Under the pieces are notes generated by a model. The model saw only the letters and a list, made by a program, of their open reading frames with translations, searched no databases and was not told the DNA's origin. A stretch of DNA of 64,000 nt, taken from the NCBI GenBank assembly GCA_017506865.1, contig JAFCMP010000035.1, forward strand, positions 1,473,783-1,537,782, in the 5' to 3' direction. This stretch comes from Tribonema minus (taxonomy: Eukaryota; Sar; Xanthophyceae; Tribonematales; Tribonemataceae). The position numbers and the translations under genes were made by a program. How positions within the stretch are numbered: the first letter of the stretch is position 1; each line of letters begins with the position of its first letter. This document shows positions 1 to 13,311 of the stretch, piece by piece.

Positions 1-2366
1 CCTGGCCATTGACGCTCGCCGTATATACTTTTTTCTAAAGTATAAGCATATAAGCATACGCTCCACGAACCGCCTCATCTGAGTCGCAACAGATTGGTGA
101 GCACAAAGTGAACTGAAGAAGAGCTCTGTCTTTTCACGCATTGATGCAGTGTACAGTGCTCATCCACATGCTCCTACATACCAGCCTCTTGTGCCGCAGG
201 AGGACGGCGCAGCAACGCTCCCCTCTTCTCCAGCAGCGAGCCGACAAAGCCACTCGTTCTTGGCAAAATGTGTAACGCCACTGCTGTACGGTCACAACTC
301 CAAGAGCTGATGTGCGAGGCTCAGCGCAGACATCGGCGCTCCTTCAAGCGTCACAGTGGGGCGGGCGTGGAGAAGGGGGGGGGGAAGGGGGGGGGGGGGG
401 GCACTTCACAAGGCTCACGGGCTGCCAGAGAAGTGCGATCAGGAGCAAAGTAGCAGCCTCGCTTAGAATCCTAATCTGCTGCCGCGTCTAAGCTATGTCA
501 GAGGTAATCGCAGGGTGTCAGCAAGTGGGTGTGCACGCACTGCCATTGCAGCTGGGCCAGCAGTTTCGTATGCCAGGGCTTCTCATCAAAGCGAGTTGAA
601 GTGTGCAGTCACCGCTTCTGCCAGTGAGCTTACGTTGGGTGCTGCCGTTCATCAAGTTGATGAAGTGCTGCATGCCATACATCTCTATCTACTCCGTAGT
701 GAACTGACTGCACCAAGATTGTTCCCTGTCCTAGGGTAGGTACTGAGCTTTTGAACATTTATACAACACATGTACACAAGTATTGTTCAGCCGCCTTGAC
801 TAGAACAGTGTGTATCATTTCTGCAACATCAATGAACCTCTGGTGCTCATTGCATGCATGGTGCGTGTCTGCTGCTACTGTCGCCATTGCCACATAGTCT
901 GCAACGGTTTGGAAACCAATGCACTTTGTCCCCAACGATGCATTCGTTCAATCATTGATCTGTTTCTGTCGCCGCATCGGTGCCTTTGTATGTGCCCTGG
1001 GTCCATGTGCGTGCGGTCGAGCAGACTGCGCCATTGACTTTTAGTGCTCCCCGAGTTCTGTGTACATGTGACAAATCCAATGAGTGCAGGTAACTTGGCT
1101 TCTATACGCCTCTATACACTCGAAGGTATATCATCGAGAGGCATGAACTAGGTGGTGGAGCGTATCATGGCGTACGCATGGGGCGCACAAAGAAATGTTG
1201 GAAAGAAATGTTGCAACAAACAGGACATCGATACCTCTGGCCTCATTTGGGGCCTTTTAGTTACAACATCATGAGTACACGCGTGCTGGAGTCTGAGTGC
1301 AGTCAAGCAGCTGCTGGGAACTCAGCAACGGCCAGGAAGGGTAGCAGTGGTAGAAGTATTGGTAGCTTTAGTTGGGTGGGGATGCGATACCATTAGGCGC
1401 ACCCTGTCGGGAGCCGGTCGCGTGCGGTATGGTGTCTATACTGCACATGCTCGATATTGCACAGGGTTTTTTGCGCCTCAAGCAAAACTGAACTACAGTA
1501 CATGTGCGTACTTTTCATATGTTCTCGCTTAGTGTGTACTACTGACGATGCACACACTTGCTAAGAAACTGAGAAGTACACGCGCATCATCAACTCCGTC
1601 AAAATCTACTGCCCTCCACTGAAGTTGGCCTACTCCAGTGTTGTGTGACAAATACTGATGTAATTTTTTTAGCACAGGCAGTGAAGACATACACACAAGC
1701 AGCTGCACGCACCCTGTACAAGATGGACAGCAGCATGCAAATGAACACACGAGGGGCACTGGCAGATGTGGCTTGTAAAGCATCTGCATTTTGTAAGCTC
1801 TGGCTAACAATGTGCATGTATGAAGGACCTGCAGTGGCAACGTTGAAGTTGGCGTGGCGCCAAAGGCGCTGCCCACAACCAGCTGAACTATGCACCGAAT
1901 GCCCACGCAGCGCAGCTGCTGTAATCTGGCCAAGCAGAAATCATCAAGCTCTCAGCACTGAGCTCTTAAAACCTTGCCGGCATCATGTATGTCCGCCACA
2001 CGGAGCACGGCGCATTTACTTTTATGCCCTCAGGCACTGGCGTAAGGATTGGAAACGACGGGGCGCAAGAGCGGTGCACAAACCATGATACATCTATAAC
2101 AACAAGCAGCCTGCTGCACTGCAAACCATAAATAAAGTGCGTCATGGAACATCTCGGCAGGGAGGGGTTGCCCGACCTGGCGAGGGTAGACACGCCCCCC
2201 CCCCCCCCCCCCTTCCCCCTCCACTTACTGGCAAGCGCTGTGATAGACGCAGGTGTTGAACAGCACCTGTTCTGCAGGTGGAAACCTTTGCAGCTAATTG
2301 CTGGCTGCCGCCTTGTCCAGTGCTCCTGGATCAGAGTGGTGTACTGAAGAACACCTTCTTCAACGC
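1..2366. other. No recognisable gene
   Basis: Only short open frames on both strands, none resembling a known family or joining into a spliced model. Long homopolymers occur: G runs at 375-401 and 18 C at 2195-2212. The stretch lies downstream of the minus-strand GH26 gene, so it may hold its 3' UTR. Confidence 0.5.
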
Positions 2367-5300
2367 TTATTTCTTGGGCGGGGCTGTCAGGGTCTTGAGG
2401 TCATTGTAGCCTGACACAAATGCCGCGGGCTCCTGCATTGCCAAGGATCCAGAGAAGCAATGAACGTACTTTAAGCTTAGTGAATGTGTCACTTCAATGC
2501 ATCTCACTGAGCATGTGACAAACCACGTGCAGCGCAAAAGTGATCGTCAAATGCGCATAGAGACAAAACACACGTAGATTCTGGTAGCAAGCTTGACATC
2601 AGCCGCCTACTAGGCTTTCTTGCCTCACAAGTGACAAGTACTAAAATAGCACAGTATGGCTTGTATATGAGCCATTTTGTATGCTGAGCCCATAACCTTG
2701 ATGTAAGGCCGGATGGCATCTGCTCTATTGCCTTCATCCACACACCCAGGGTATACCAAATGGGCACCTAAACAGAATTGCTGCACAAGAGCTGCAATGC
2801 TTAACCCAGGCGTCTGAGCTGCTGGTCGGGGCCTGCGCATGAGCAAGCTGGCATGATCTTACAAATTTCAATTAGTTTGGCCTCTGTTGTGCGAACCCAT
2901 GTAGCCTCCTCTTGCTGGTGTATGTAGCGCATGCGAATAGTCAACTCTCACAACACTTTGTGAACCCATATAGCCCCCACTTGCTGGTGTATGTAGCGCA
3001 TGCGAATAGTCACTTCTCACAACATATTGCCTTGAGCTTTGGCAGGAACCACTCAGGCTGAAACATGCACTGTTGAGCTCAGCGCACCAGGTGTTTGCAA
3101 GACAGTTCCCCTGGGCTGGATATTTTCGCATAAAGTTCCACCCCCATGCTCAAGGACTCTGCATGCTCTGCATCAGCGTGGACTGATGTGAGGTGTGGTA
3201 GCAGATCTGGCTCAGCAATGACAACTGTCACAAGGCACATTCCTAGCATAGTGTGTGATGTGATGATGTTCGATCTCCACTTGCCAGCTTTAGTGAGCGC
3301 CCCTCGACACTTGTGGCAATGCATACATGCTGCAGCGGTGTTGCAGTTGTAGACATTGTGCTCATGGTAATGCTAGCACTTGTGTCATAGTGCTGCCAAC
3401 CCTACATGCTGTAAATGACTTGAACTATGTACCTCACACAACATATAGAGCTTAGGCCATATCTACTGCTCTAGTAGTGAAAGGTACTCTGACAGGTCTT
3501 ACCCTGTCACTTGACACTAAACATTACGGTGCACACCGCGAAAAAACAGTAGGGCGCAACGTGAATGCTTACAATCACCTTGAAACAACAACATTGATAT
3601 CACATACGTCAGAGTGCCCATTGCAATCCTCCTAGAACGCACTCACAATGGTTGTATCACGCATACGTCTTCTCTGCCCAATGCTAACATGCTCATTTTG
3701 AATATGCTCGAAGAAAGATCAGATCTATGCTTATGTGTATCATTTGACATGACTAGATGGTCCTAGAAGCTCCAATGCACACTCAGTCAAGCTGTATTAG
3801 ATCTTGAAGAGTTAATGCACATAAACACGCGTAATGGAGTGCGCTCACTTTGGTGCCATCATGCATGTCCCAATCGGTGACCACCCCCTCCTGCAGCTTG
3901 TCGGTCAGGAACCAGGTGACCTGGACCACTTGTGGGAACAGCAGAGCTATATCCCTGAACGCCTCCTTCACCCACGTGGGCTTGTCCGTCTTACAGGAGG
4001 TTGTGCCTGGTCAGTGTTTTGTCAGAGCAACTAGGGCTTAGAGAGTTATGATTTGGGGTAGGTAGGTCGGCCTGGAGTCTGTGAGGCTATCTGTGTAGGG
4101 TGCGAGCAGCAAAGTTATCAGGGCAGATGGTGTCCAATTGGTTAGGGCTGATGATAAAGTTGAGGCTGGGCTTTCTGCGGCTGTTATTACATTGCAAGTA
4201 AAATTTATAACGGCAGCATTGGCTTGGTTGCCTGTTCTGTCAACATTGAGTTGTGTTAGACATGTTTTGTTCTTCCCGTAACCCTGTGCTGCTTTTGCAA
4301 AGCCTGTTGATATGCGCTTACATCAGTGCGATCGTGCATGTCCCAGTCGAGCGTTGTACCCTCCTCAAACTTGTCCAGCAGAAACCAGGTGACCTGCACC
4401 ACTTGCGGAAACAGCTGCGCTATATCCCGGAATGCCTCGCGAACCCACTTGGGCTTGTCCGTCTTACAGGATGTTGTGCCTGGGCAGGTGTGAATTTAGA
4501 GGAGGTTTTGGCTTGGAGGAAGTGCCGCGGGGAGTCAGAGATACCGCGTTGGACAAGAGGGAGCATCCTTGGTGTGATGGTGGGGGCATGCCGCTGCAAC
4601 ATACATATGTGGGGACATCCCTCATGCACTACCATACCGTGATGTGTAGTATATGTAGTTTGTCAACCAGCACATCAGCCAATCAGACCAGCATATCAGC
4701 CGATTCAGACATGCACGACCGGTGGCCAGTAGAGTTTTCAAGTTGATCTAAAGTCTTTGTGGACAACTCAAGCTGTACACTTTGTGATCCCGTGACTTGG
4801 CGAGCAATTTCCGGTGCTTGCAAGCTGCCAGCGCCTATTCAGCTTTCAATACTGCACCGCATGGCTAGTGCTGTGAGAAGTGTACAATTCAGCATGAGTC
4901 CCCTAACGTCCAGCCCCCTGTGGACAACACCATGATGTGATCGACAAAGGTCCTGTCCAAGGTTCATGAACTGCAAATGCACTAATTATGATCAATACCG
5001 TAAACTATAAATACTTCAAAGTATCAACTAATGTAAGCACTATGTACCCCCTAGACTAGCCTAGTTGTTTACAACAGAATCCTAGCATTTGATGCATACG
5101 ACACCATTGCATTGTAACAATCTCACTGTGGAGAGAGTACTGGTCTCATTGTCGCATGTATCTTTTTCATGCTTGTACATAATTTTTACAAGTACTCCGA
5201 GGATCCCATCAGGAGTGCCATGTAAGCCTGAGGCGCACCTGCAATGCGACGGCAATACCGCTGAACTTCTGCTGGCAAGCATCACACCGTCTGGCTTAAT

Positions 5301-8300
5301 TGAGGACAATACAAATACGAGCCTGCTTGCTGCTCCATCATTTTTCCATCAATCGGCCGCCACCCTGTCTGAAAGAGCTGAGTTCGCATTACCTCAGGAG
5401 ATTTGTGTGATCATATTGCCTGCTTGAAGTGTACTTTGAGGTATGACATCTTCAAACCGCCTTGCTACACAGTCATGCACTAAAAGTATGCGTTGTACCT
5501 ACCTGTCTCAGCAACCCAGATAGGCAGGGGTGTCAACGCCTTGACCTGCAATGATTACGCAGACAAGTTCAGCAGCAGCAGCAGTTAGCACTACATAGTG
5601 CAGCTGCGATCAGTGGACTGGTACTTAGCCACTAAGACTAGCCTTTCAGGTCATGACTTCCATTGGACAAAAGTGTCCATGAAGTTCACAAAAAATTCCA
5701 GTTATTGTAACACTTACAGCAGCTGCAACTGGTGCAGCTATTCAAAAGAATACAGCAGCCGCAGCTCACGAAGTTGTAAATCTCAGCCATGTCCTCATCT
5801 AATACAACCATGAATCTTTTGTTGTCAGGTGAGCTGCAACACCTACCCACAGCCATGACCAAAGAAATGCAGTCTTCGCAGCAAAGTTTCTAGAACATCC
5901 TGCGGTACATCAGAAGGACTGCACTGACCTAACTCGAAGTAGCACACTATAGCAGTACATGTTCATCCGCCACACCTGGTTGTACGCAGCGGAGAACCTG
6001 TCCCTGAACGGCTTGGAGTCCTGGTGGCTTGGGGTGGAGCACGCACGGTTGTAGGCGGTGATGGCAACAGATGACAGCCCAACTGTGCCGGGCCACCAGG
6101 TGGCAAAGGGAGTCTTGTCATCATACCCTGCCAGAGCAAAAGGGACACAAATACAGACGTTATGTCTTATGAGCTGCACAGTTACAAACTTCTTGGTGCA
6201 GAAACAAGTGGGAACGAAGCAGGCAGACAACATTGAAGCAAGACTGCTGTCAGTGAGCTTGATTTTGAAGTCTCAAGTGCACGAAAACTAAGGTGCACCT
6301 TGGACACATGACATGTAGCAAGCGTAATGGAAGTCTCTGTTCACCAGCATTTATCTCCGAACATTGTTTGATGCTGATGTCAGCTTCTTAGACTTCTGCA
6401 TTGCGGCCTTATCAAATGAAAGTGCAGAGTTCCAATAAAAATTGTTGATGGTCTTAGGCTACTGCAACAGGTACTACCATTGCAGGGTGACATTAGTGGC
6501 ATCGCAGGTTTCCTTGCACTGGCAGTTAATCACAGCTGATCACGATACTGCTGGCTGTGTCAACTCATTGGAGAGCCATCGAATGCTTCGCTAGCACAAT
6601 CGTACATGTGCTAGGCATACCATGACCTCAAGGCGTAGTAGCATCAAAAAACAGAGTCTTGTTAAAATTCCTGAAATAGAGGACACAAGTGATTTGAGTT
6701 CTTGCAAGCTCTGCCGTCTTGTAAAAATCAGGGCGCTGACACTCCTTTTAATGTTGGTTTTACCAACACAGCAACAGTAAGTATGTAGGACCCCTCTTGA
6801 TTTACTGGCTGCAGTGAAATAATTCTTGCATTCTCCCTTACTTTTTGAAAGCTCAGCAGGGTGCGGCATGCATGTCGTGCTGCTGCTAGCGGCTAGGTGA
6901 GAACCGCAGAATTGCAGATAATTGGGAGCTAAAGCCGTTCTGGCAGTCATCTTGGATTTTTCAACGCCTGCAGATTCTGCAGCAGCTCCTGAGGGGGGGG
7001 TGCATTCCCAGCACTTGCCAATGGATGAACTTCAAGCGGGACCCTGACAAAACCGACGACGGCAGACTTTTATCCCGCTGGGGAGCAGCCAGCCAATGTA
7101 CAGGAATGATGCTGACAATGCTCACTTTACATATGTACTGTAGCAACCCCCCCCTGTGAAACACCCTAAAAAAGCATGACCTTTGAGGAGTCCCTCCCTC
7201 TTGACGCCAGGATCAAGAGCAGCATCCCGGGCCATGAATGTTGACAAGACGTTTCACTAATCCGGGTAGTGCACTCAGTGACACCTGATTTACTTCGTTT
7301 ACACATAGAGGTTTAGCCCAGTTGAAGGATGCCGGCTGTCGCATTTTTATATCAAAACATCATCACCCTCAAAGCAACTTTAAGTTGCTGAAACGCACAA
7401 AACCACCGCACGTTTCAGTACCTTACTGAGAAAGTATCTTGGCGTTCAGCAGTCGGTAAAGTGCCTTCCACCGGCAGTGTGCTGGCAGTGCCCTTAATTC
7501 ATTGAATGATTATCATTGAATCACGTGGATCATTAACCTTAAGCTCAACTGACACATGATCATGTCACTCACCATTGTTGGCGTTGATGTTCAACTGAAA
7601 CTGAACTGGCGCCTTGTTGTCCGTAAATATCTTGATGACGCGTTTGAATGCGTCCTTCAGCCGAGTTTGGGTGTTGGGATACTGTGGTTTCGGATTAGAG
7701 CGTGACCCATACAGTATACCCCACTGGTACCAGTTGCCTGCAGGGTTGCATGAACGGAAAAAAATGGGATGACACATTTGAGAAACATCAGCCACTGGTG
7801 TGCCATGTAGTTGTTGGAGTTTCCAGCAAGCATCAACGGAGGTTGAGCATGCGTAAGTCTATGTTCACAAAAACAGACTTATTAAAGTTTGAAAGTTTGA
7901 AGCTTGTGCATCTACGACATGGCTGCAGCTGTTGCAGCCTCATGAACTTGAAGGTGCCTTGAGCTGCTGCTGCTGGTGCTGCAGTTGAATCAGATGCAGA
8001 AATTGCCTGAAATTGAGAATCTGTTTCAGACTGGTGCCTGGCCCACTGGGCAATGGCTTCCATCAAAGCTGCCAAGTTTTGGAGCCGTGCAGTGACTGCC
8101 TCTTTTCATCAGGTCGTCATAAAATGTCAGGAGAAAAAATTGTGTCCCACAAGTGATCGACGTTGCGGTTACTTTATTGGTATGTTGTAGAATGAAGCAT
8201 CATGATCTAAATCTTTCAAAGACTCTTTACTGTACTTGACATTTCCTAGCAGACTGTTCGGAGCAATCAGCAGTGACATGATGTGAATTGCACTGTGCAT

Positions 8301-11300
8301 CATGAGATCATTCACTTTAACGTTCGAGTTGTGCAATGATCCGATGAGTCACCTGATTAAGTTAAGTGACAATATGTTTTTGTCAATGTGAGATCAAAGC
8401 ATCATGCTTACCTATTACATATTATGTATGTATAGAGGCACTACTATTCCAATAGCTGCCAGCAGTACCACGCTCGGGGCCCTAGGCCAGTGTCTAGTAG
8501 GCAGCTACCGGCCGGCACAATAATTATGGTGGTGGTAGAAAACACAGAGATTACAACATTACTGGAGTGCGAGGCACTGAGTGTCAGTTGAAAAGTTTGA
8601 GACCAGGATTGCTGCAGCTGCCTACTAGTAGGCAATGTTTGATCGGTAACAACGATCATTTCATGATGCTGAGCAGAACCTGCCCCTGATCCAGTTGATG
8701 ATAGATTTCACATCAATTTTCTGCTGGCTCTCATCAATGAACGAATCGAAAATCAGATTGTGAACTTTTTAATGTGATGCACAAACTGTTCACGAACTAT
8801 TGGTAGCTGCTTATTACTCTGCTGTTCACCAAAACGTTTTTGCCGCAAGCGATGCCATATGGAACAAATTGAACCTTCAACATTGTATCAATTCTGATTG
8901 TGCGCCCAGGCGTGGTCAATACCGAAATGCGTTGTATCGACGACACCTGGGCACATATCATGTACAAGAGCAACCCAAGCAGTGTGACTGCTGGCAGCGC
9001 TGCGTCAGCATCATCAGCATGATTTGTCAGTATTGCTTACTGTTTCAGACCAGACATTTTTTGAATTCTTGTGATGAGTCAATTTAATAAGTGACAGCTA
9101 CTGTTGATGCTGGCGGCAGAACCACTTACCAAGAGTCATCGGGCCTTTGAAATTACAGGGCAGGCAGTTATTGGATCTTTTAGTGCTAGTGGACCAGCGG
9201 CTGAGCTTGTGGTACAGTGTCATGTACGTACTTTAAAGTATACCGTTTCACCTATAATTAAGCCCCTGGGGCGATTTTTAAATGAGTTCCGAGCCCTCAC
9301 AAAATGACGCCCCCCCCCCCCCCCCTTATCTTTTGCTCAAAGAAATGTCCCACTCCCCCCCCCTTTTCTCACATGCATACGCAGCATGTACCCTCTGCGT
9401 ACGTGTACTCTGCACACTCAGTGACTCTTGCTACATCACCGCACTGTGTGTACGCATGCATGCACTATTAGCAAAGTGCAGAGCAGATAGAAAGATAGCC
9501 AATAATGCAGCCAAACTCACAAAAAGGCTCCCAGAAGCAGCAGCTGGTTTTCCGAAAGTTGAACCGGTGTTATGAGCGGCGTAGAAGCATGCTGGCACCT
9601 CATGATGTGATAGATGAGCTTAAATGCCTCACACATCAATGCACCCTACCCTTTTGTTCTCCAAATATTAATGGCGCCCCACCCCTCTTTTCTCGCTGTC
9701 ATCAAAAACTCGTCCCATGGGCTAGACAGTATGGTGGTGGTAGGAGTACTACTAATAGTGGCAGTAGCAGCCTGAGTTACTGACGTCACTGTGGTGGCTG
9801 AGCAGTTATATAGTGGCCCGCGGGGGGGGGGGGGGGCGTTGCGGTAGTAGTACTTAGGCGCACCCTTAGGCTCTGTGCACTGGGAGCACGTTACAGTGTG
9901 TAGCATATTACACATGCTCTACATAGAGGTAGAACCTCAAATAGGGGGTATGTTTGCTCCTCAAGCAATTCAGAAGGTAAATGAAGCACAAAGTAGTATT
10001 AGAAAGAATGAGCTTTACAAAAAAATTGCTCCTCAAGTAAAATATAATGGACTTTGGCGAGGCTATTGAAGGATCCTCAAGCAATTTGGGAGGTACATAA
10101 AGCTCATAATCATAGAGCGTACTTTGAAGTCTACACAGTGACGTGGCATGAGAACCATATTGCATCTATCAAACTCTGACTCAAAGAAAGCCTAGGCTTT
10201 GAGTCATGAAAAACTTCTTGAAAATGCAACAGGTGCAATAATCAAAGGCCTCTGGATTGTTGTGTCTAACTATCTGACAGCATGCGGATGCTAAATGCGC
10301 ACTTCATATACTGATACTATTAGTGGCATGTCTTGCAACGAAATTAATGAATCAACAGAATTCGAAATGACATGTTGGAGTTAAACACTTTTTGCTTGTT
10401 CGAACTGTTATCAATTGGAATCCTTAATAATGATTCTTTTGTCATGAAGTTATCTCCGAGCTGTCATATGACAATGCTAGCTGAATCATAACGCAGGTGC
10501 TAGATAATCTAATTATGATATGGACGCTTATCCGTGACAAGAGATTGTGCCTGTTATTATTGATCGATAGACTTCTGTGTGCCAGCTTTTAAACGGTCGA
10601 ACAATCTGATGATGATGTGGATGCTGATTCTTAAAAAGAGACAACCTTTTGAAATACACTTTGAAACAGCAATTATATTATTATAATAATATCTCAGAAG
10701 TAATCATGACCCAGTTTGGCGGTCTGACACTGCAGTGACTGTAGAGTACCATCCCGTGACCGAAAACTACAGTGCTGGGCTGTACGTAAGTACTATCACA
10801 CTGAGTGCCCAGGCTGTTAGTCACCCAATGTAGTGTGCAGCGCAATTTAATACAGTAATTTTAGGGTACTTTAATGGTGATACACCAAGTTAATTGGGCT
10901 CTGCGGTGATACTAGTAGTCAGGCTGTTGTATCGCACCGTGGTGGCTCAACACATTTTTCAACGGCAACTGCGCAAGTGATTAAAAGAAAAACTATAGCA
11001 GCTGCTGCAGCAGCAGATGCCCTCTCTTTGAACGCTTGCAAACACAAGTCTAAAATTGACTACTGATAAATTTATCAAATGGTAGTTGGCATCAGATGTG
11101 ATTTCCGAACGTGGAGTCTGACTCATTTTATTACATTTTGTACGTGGGCGGCAATGGCCGCCACGGCGCTGCACCACCAACAGACAGGGTGGCACTCGCA
11201 GACGCAATGCGCGTTCAAACTTGCCGCGGACCTTGTATATTTTCTCTAGAGTTACATAACGAATCAAAAAACAACGCATTGCTTCGTTACTTATTCGGTA

Positions 11301-12790
11301 TTTGTTACACAACGAATAACTAACGACGCCTCTGAAGGGATTTGTTGTTTTCGCGTTTTTGAAAAATGCCCCTCTGCAGCTCATTGTCGAGCTTGTTACC
11401 CGGTGTAAACAGCGAAGCCTGCACCCATGATGTTGCACAATGTGGCAGCAAGAGCAGCATCAGCACAGCAGCACATCTCCATCACCAAACCCGGGTTTGT
11501 GTTGCCCTCGCCAAAAAGCACGCAATGCAGATAGCCGCGCATGAAGGCACTCGCCGAGTGCTTGCTTCATGCTGGTATGCAGCAATACATGTCCAAGCCT
11601 TCATGGCGTTGATCTTCAGACTTCCGACCACCGGCTTTCAAATTGTAGCCTTTGCTTTCAACCACAACGTGACAAACTTCAACAGTTGCGGAACCTCAAG
11701 TAGGGTTAGGTTAAAGGATAGGTAACAACAGTCCTTAATAGGCACTGGTGCTGTGAGAACGCCATGCAGCGATTTTGCAGGCTATATAACCGCTGAAGAC
11801 AAGATAAGTGCAGCCACAGTTCATGGAAGTCTGACAGAAAGAAAGGGGTCTATCACCCTTGCCCCACCAGTGTGGCGGTACATAAGTGAAACTTGCTAGT
11901 GAAACCATCAATATCAATCAATAACGATAAAATAACGAATATATATAACATAACGAGTAACTAACCAATGGTCCAGCAGGCACAACGAATAACTAACTAT
12001 TGCAACAGTTGCGCAACTCTAATTTCTCACAACAGACATGATTGAGGTGAATTGTAATGACACAGTGTGGCGATTTTCGATCAAGGGTGAGTTACAGTGA
12101 CTTCCTTTCGACTTTCTTTCCAATTTGCACGAACTTCAAGTTCAACTAAATTTCACTTTTTAAATTTGATGAAGTAAGATTTTAAAATCATTTGATCAAG
12201 ATGATGTTGCTAGTTAGATGACTGCCACCTGTCAGTGACTGGGCATTTCCATTGCACTCACCGTTGTACTCGTGGAAGGTGCGGATGGTGATGTTGCGCT
12301 TTCCGGCAGCACAATCTTGGGCGAATTTCTTAAAGTACCCGTCGAACTGGCCGGTCAAAACGTGATGAAGTACCGGTTCATTGGCCCTGGAGTCGCCGGA
12401 CGGAAACTTGACTTCCATGTTGAGTACAGGTTTGCGGTTGTCGTCCAGTATCGCCTTGACCTCAGAGTACTTGAGGCCGTACACGGGCTGGAAGATGAGC
12501 TGGGTGTCAAACAGATGTTTGCCGCCGTTCCACTTTCGTTCGCGTTCCCCAGGGCTCGTCTTACCCTGGAACAAGCCCACCTCCACAGTCCGGTTGACGG
12601 CAGCCAGTCCTCTCATGGCGGCTGAAGGCATCATTGCCTCGTAGTCAACGAGCTCATCCTCGCCCGTCGTCCACTCTTGCCTCAAAGTTCTGCCGCAAAC
12701 CACAACAGTTGTGAAGTAAAGGACCAGAACAAGTAGTAGAGCGCCCGAACGCCTTGCGGCCGCTCCGCCACGGCCGGTGCACCCCGCCAT
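2367..12790 (-). CDS. Secreted GH26-type glycoside hydrolase (beta-mannanase-like), 6 exons
   Basis: Probable retaining endo-glycosidase acting on mannan or a similar beta-glycan outside the cell. Exons (minus strand): 12790-12262, 7737-7573, 6127-5976, 5545-5503, then either 4479-4322 or 4006-3849, then 2432-2367. These give 1113 nt (370 aa) with GT-AG borders and consistent phases throughout. Residues ~17-35 form a signal peptide or anchor. The GH26 acid/base motif HEYNGNWYQWG spans the exon 1/2 junction (E174). The nucleophile lies in PIWVAETG in the 43-nt exon 4 (E295). A WF..DK..DWDMHD stretch and a short C-terminal helix complete a GH26-like barrel. NRT and NIT are possible glycosylation sites. 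I chose the ATG at 12790 because it directly precedes the signal peptide; the frame is open further upstream. Family assignment rests on both catalytic motifs and their order. Substrate is inferred only. Confidence 0.85.
3849..4479 (-). repeat. Tandem duplicated GH26 exon (two 158-nt copies)
   Basis: Copy a is 4479-4322 and copy b is 4006-3849, with 315 nt between them. Both begin after a CAG acceptor with two bases completing the glycine of AETG. Both end at phase 0, with GTAAGC and GTGAGC donors. Each encodes the stretch from just after the nucleophile to DWDMHD, with several substitutions between copies. Neither has a stop. Because 158 is not a multiple of 3, using both would shift the frame. 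Confidence 0.85.
7738..12261. other. Large first intron of the GH26 gene
   Basis: A 4.5-kb intron with AT-rich stretches and no recognisable exon of another gene. Poly-C occurs near 9308-9326 and poly-G near 9821-9836. Between about 11250 and 12000 the motif AACGAATAACTAAC recurs (11311, 11983, and a variant near 11951), and a CAACAGTTGCG motif occurs near 11679 and 12003. This may be an old short element, but no clear ends were found. Confidence 0.5.
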
Positions 12791-13311
12791 CTTACTGCAA
12801 AGGGTAGACGGTGTGTGCCACAAGAGGTAGCTGGGAGAACTGGGAAACTTGCAGCTCGTTCGGCCGAAACGGGACACTTCGCTGGATTAGACGTGCCGGA
12901 GCAGACCCCTCGTGGCGGGCAGGGGTTGCTTTCAACGTCGGCAGCGGCGGCAGCACTCCGCATTCGATCGCGGCTCGCAGCTGGCGTGGCTGATTACAAA
13001 GAAGACAATCAACACTTGCCTTTGCCTCTTTTGCACGAGCGAGCGCGATCAAAAAATCAAACAACATGTTCAAGCTTAGATGGACGACGCTGTACTAAGT
13101 GGTGCTGATGTTGCAACGATACACTCCCAGATGTGCCTTGCAGGATCCAGGCCCAATTGCAACACCAGAGCGTCTTCAGCATTCAATCACAGCGTTCAAA
13201 CTCCCTGATTCTGATTCAAACCAAGCAGGTGAAAGGTCGCGCCGCGGCTTTTTGAGCCACTTTTTTCCTCAAGGCACACATCGCCAGCCCCAATTGCAAC
13301 GCCAGCCAAAC
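12791..13311. promoter_or_regulatory. Shared head-to-head intergenic region
   Basis: The 521 bp between the start codons of the GH26 gene (minus) and the secreted orphan gene (plus). Both flanking proteins begin with a signal peptide. The region must contain both 5' leaders and both promoters, so a bidirectional promoter is likely. I saw no clear TATA box. Confidence 0.5.
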
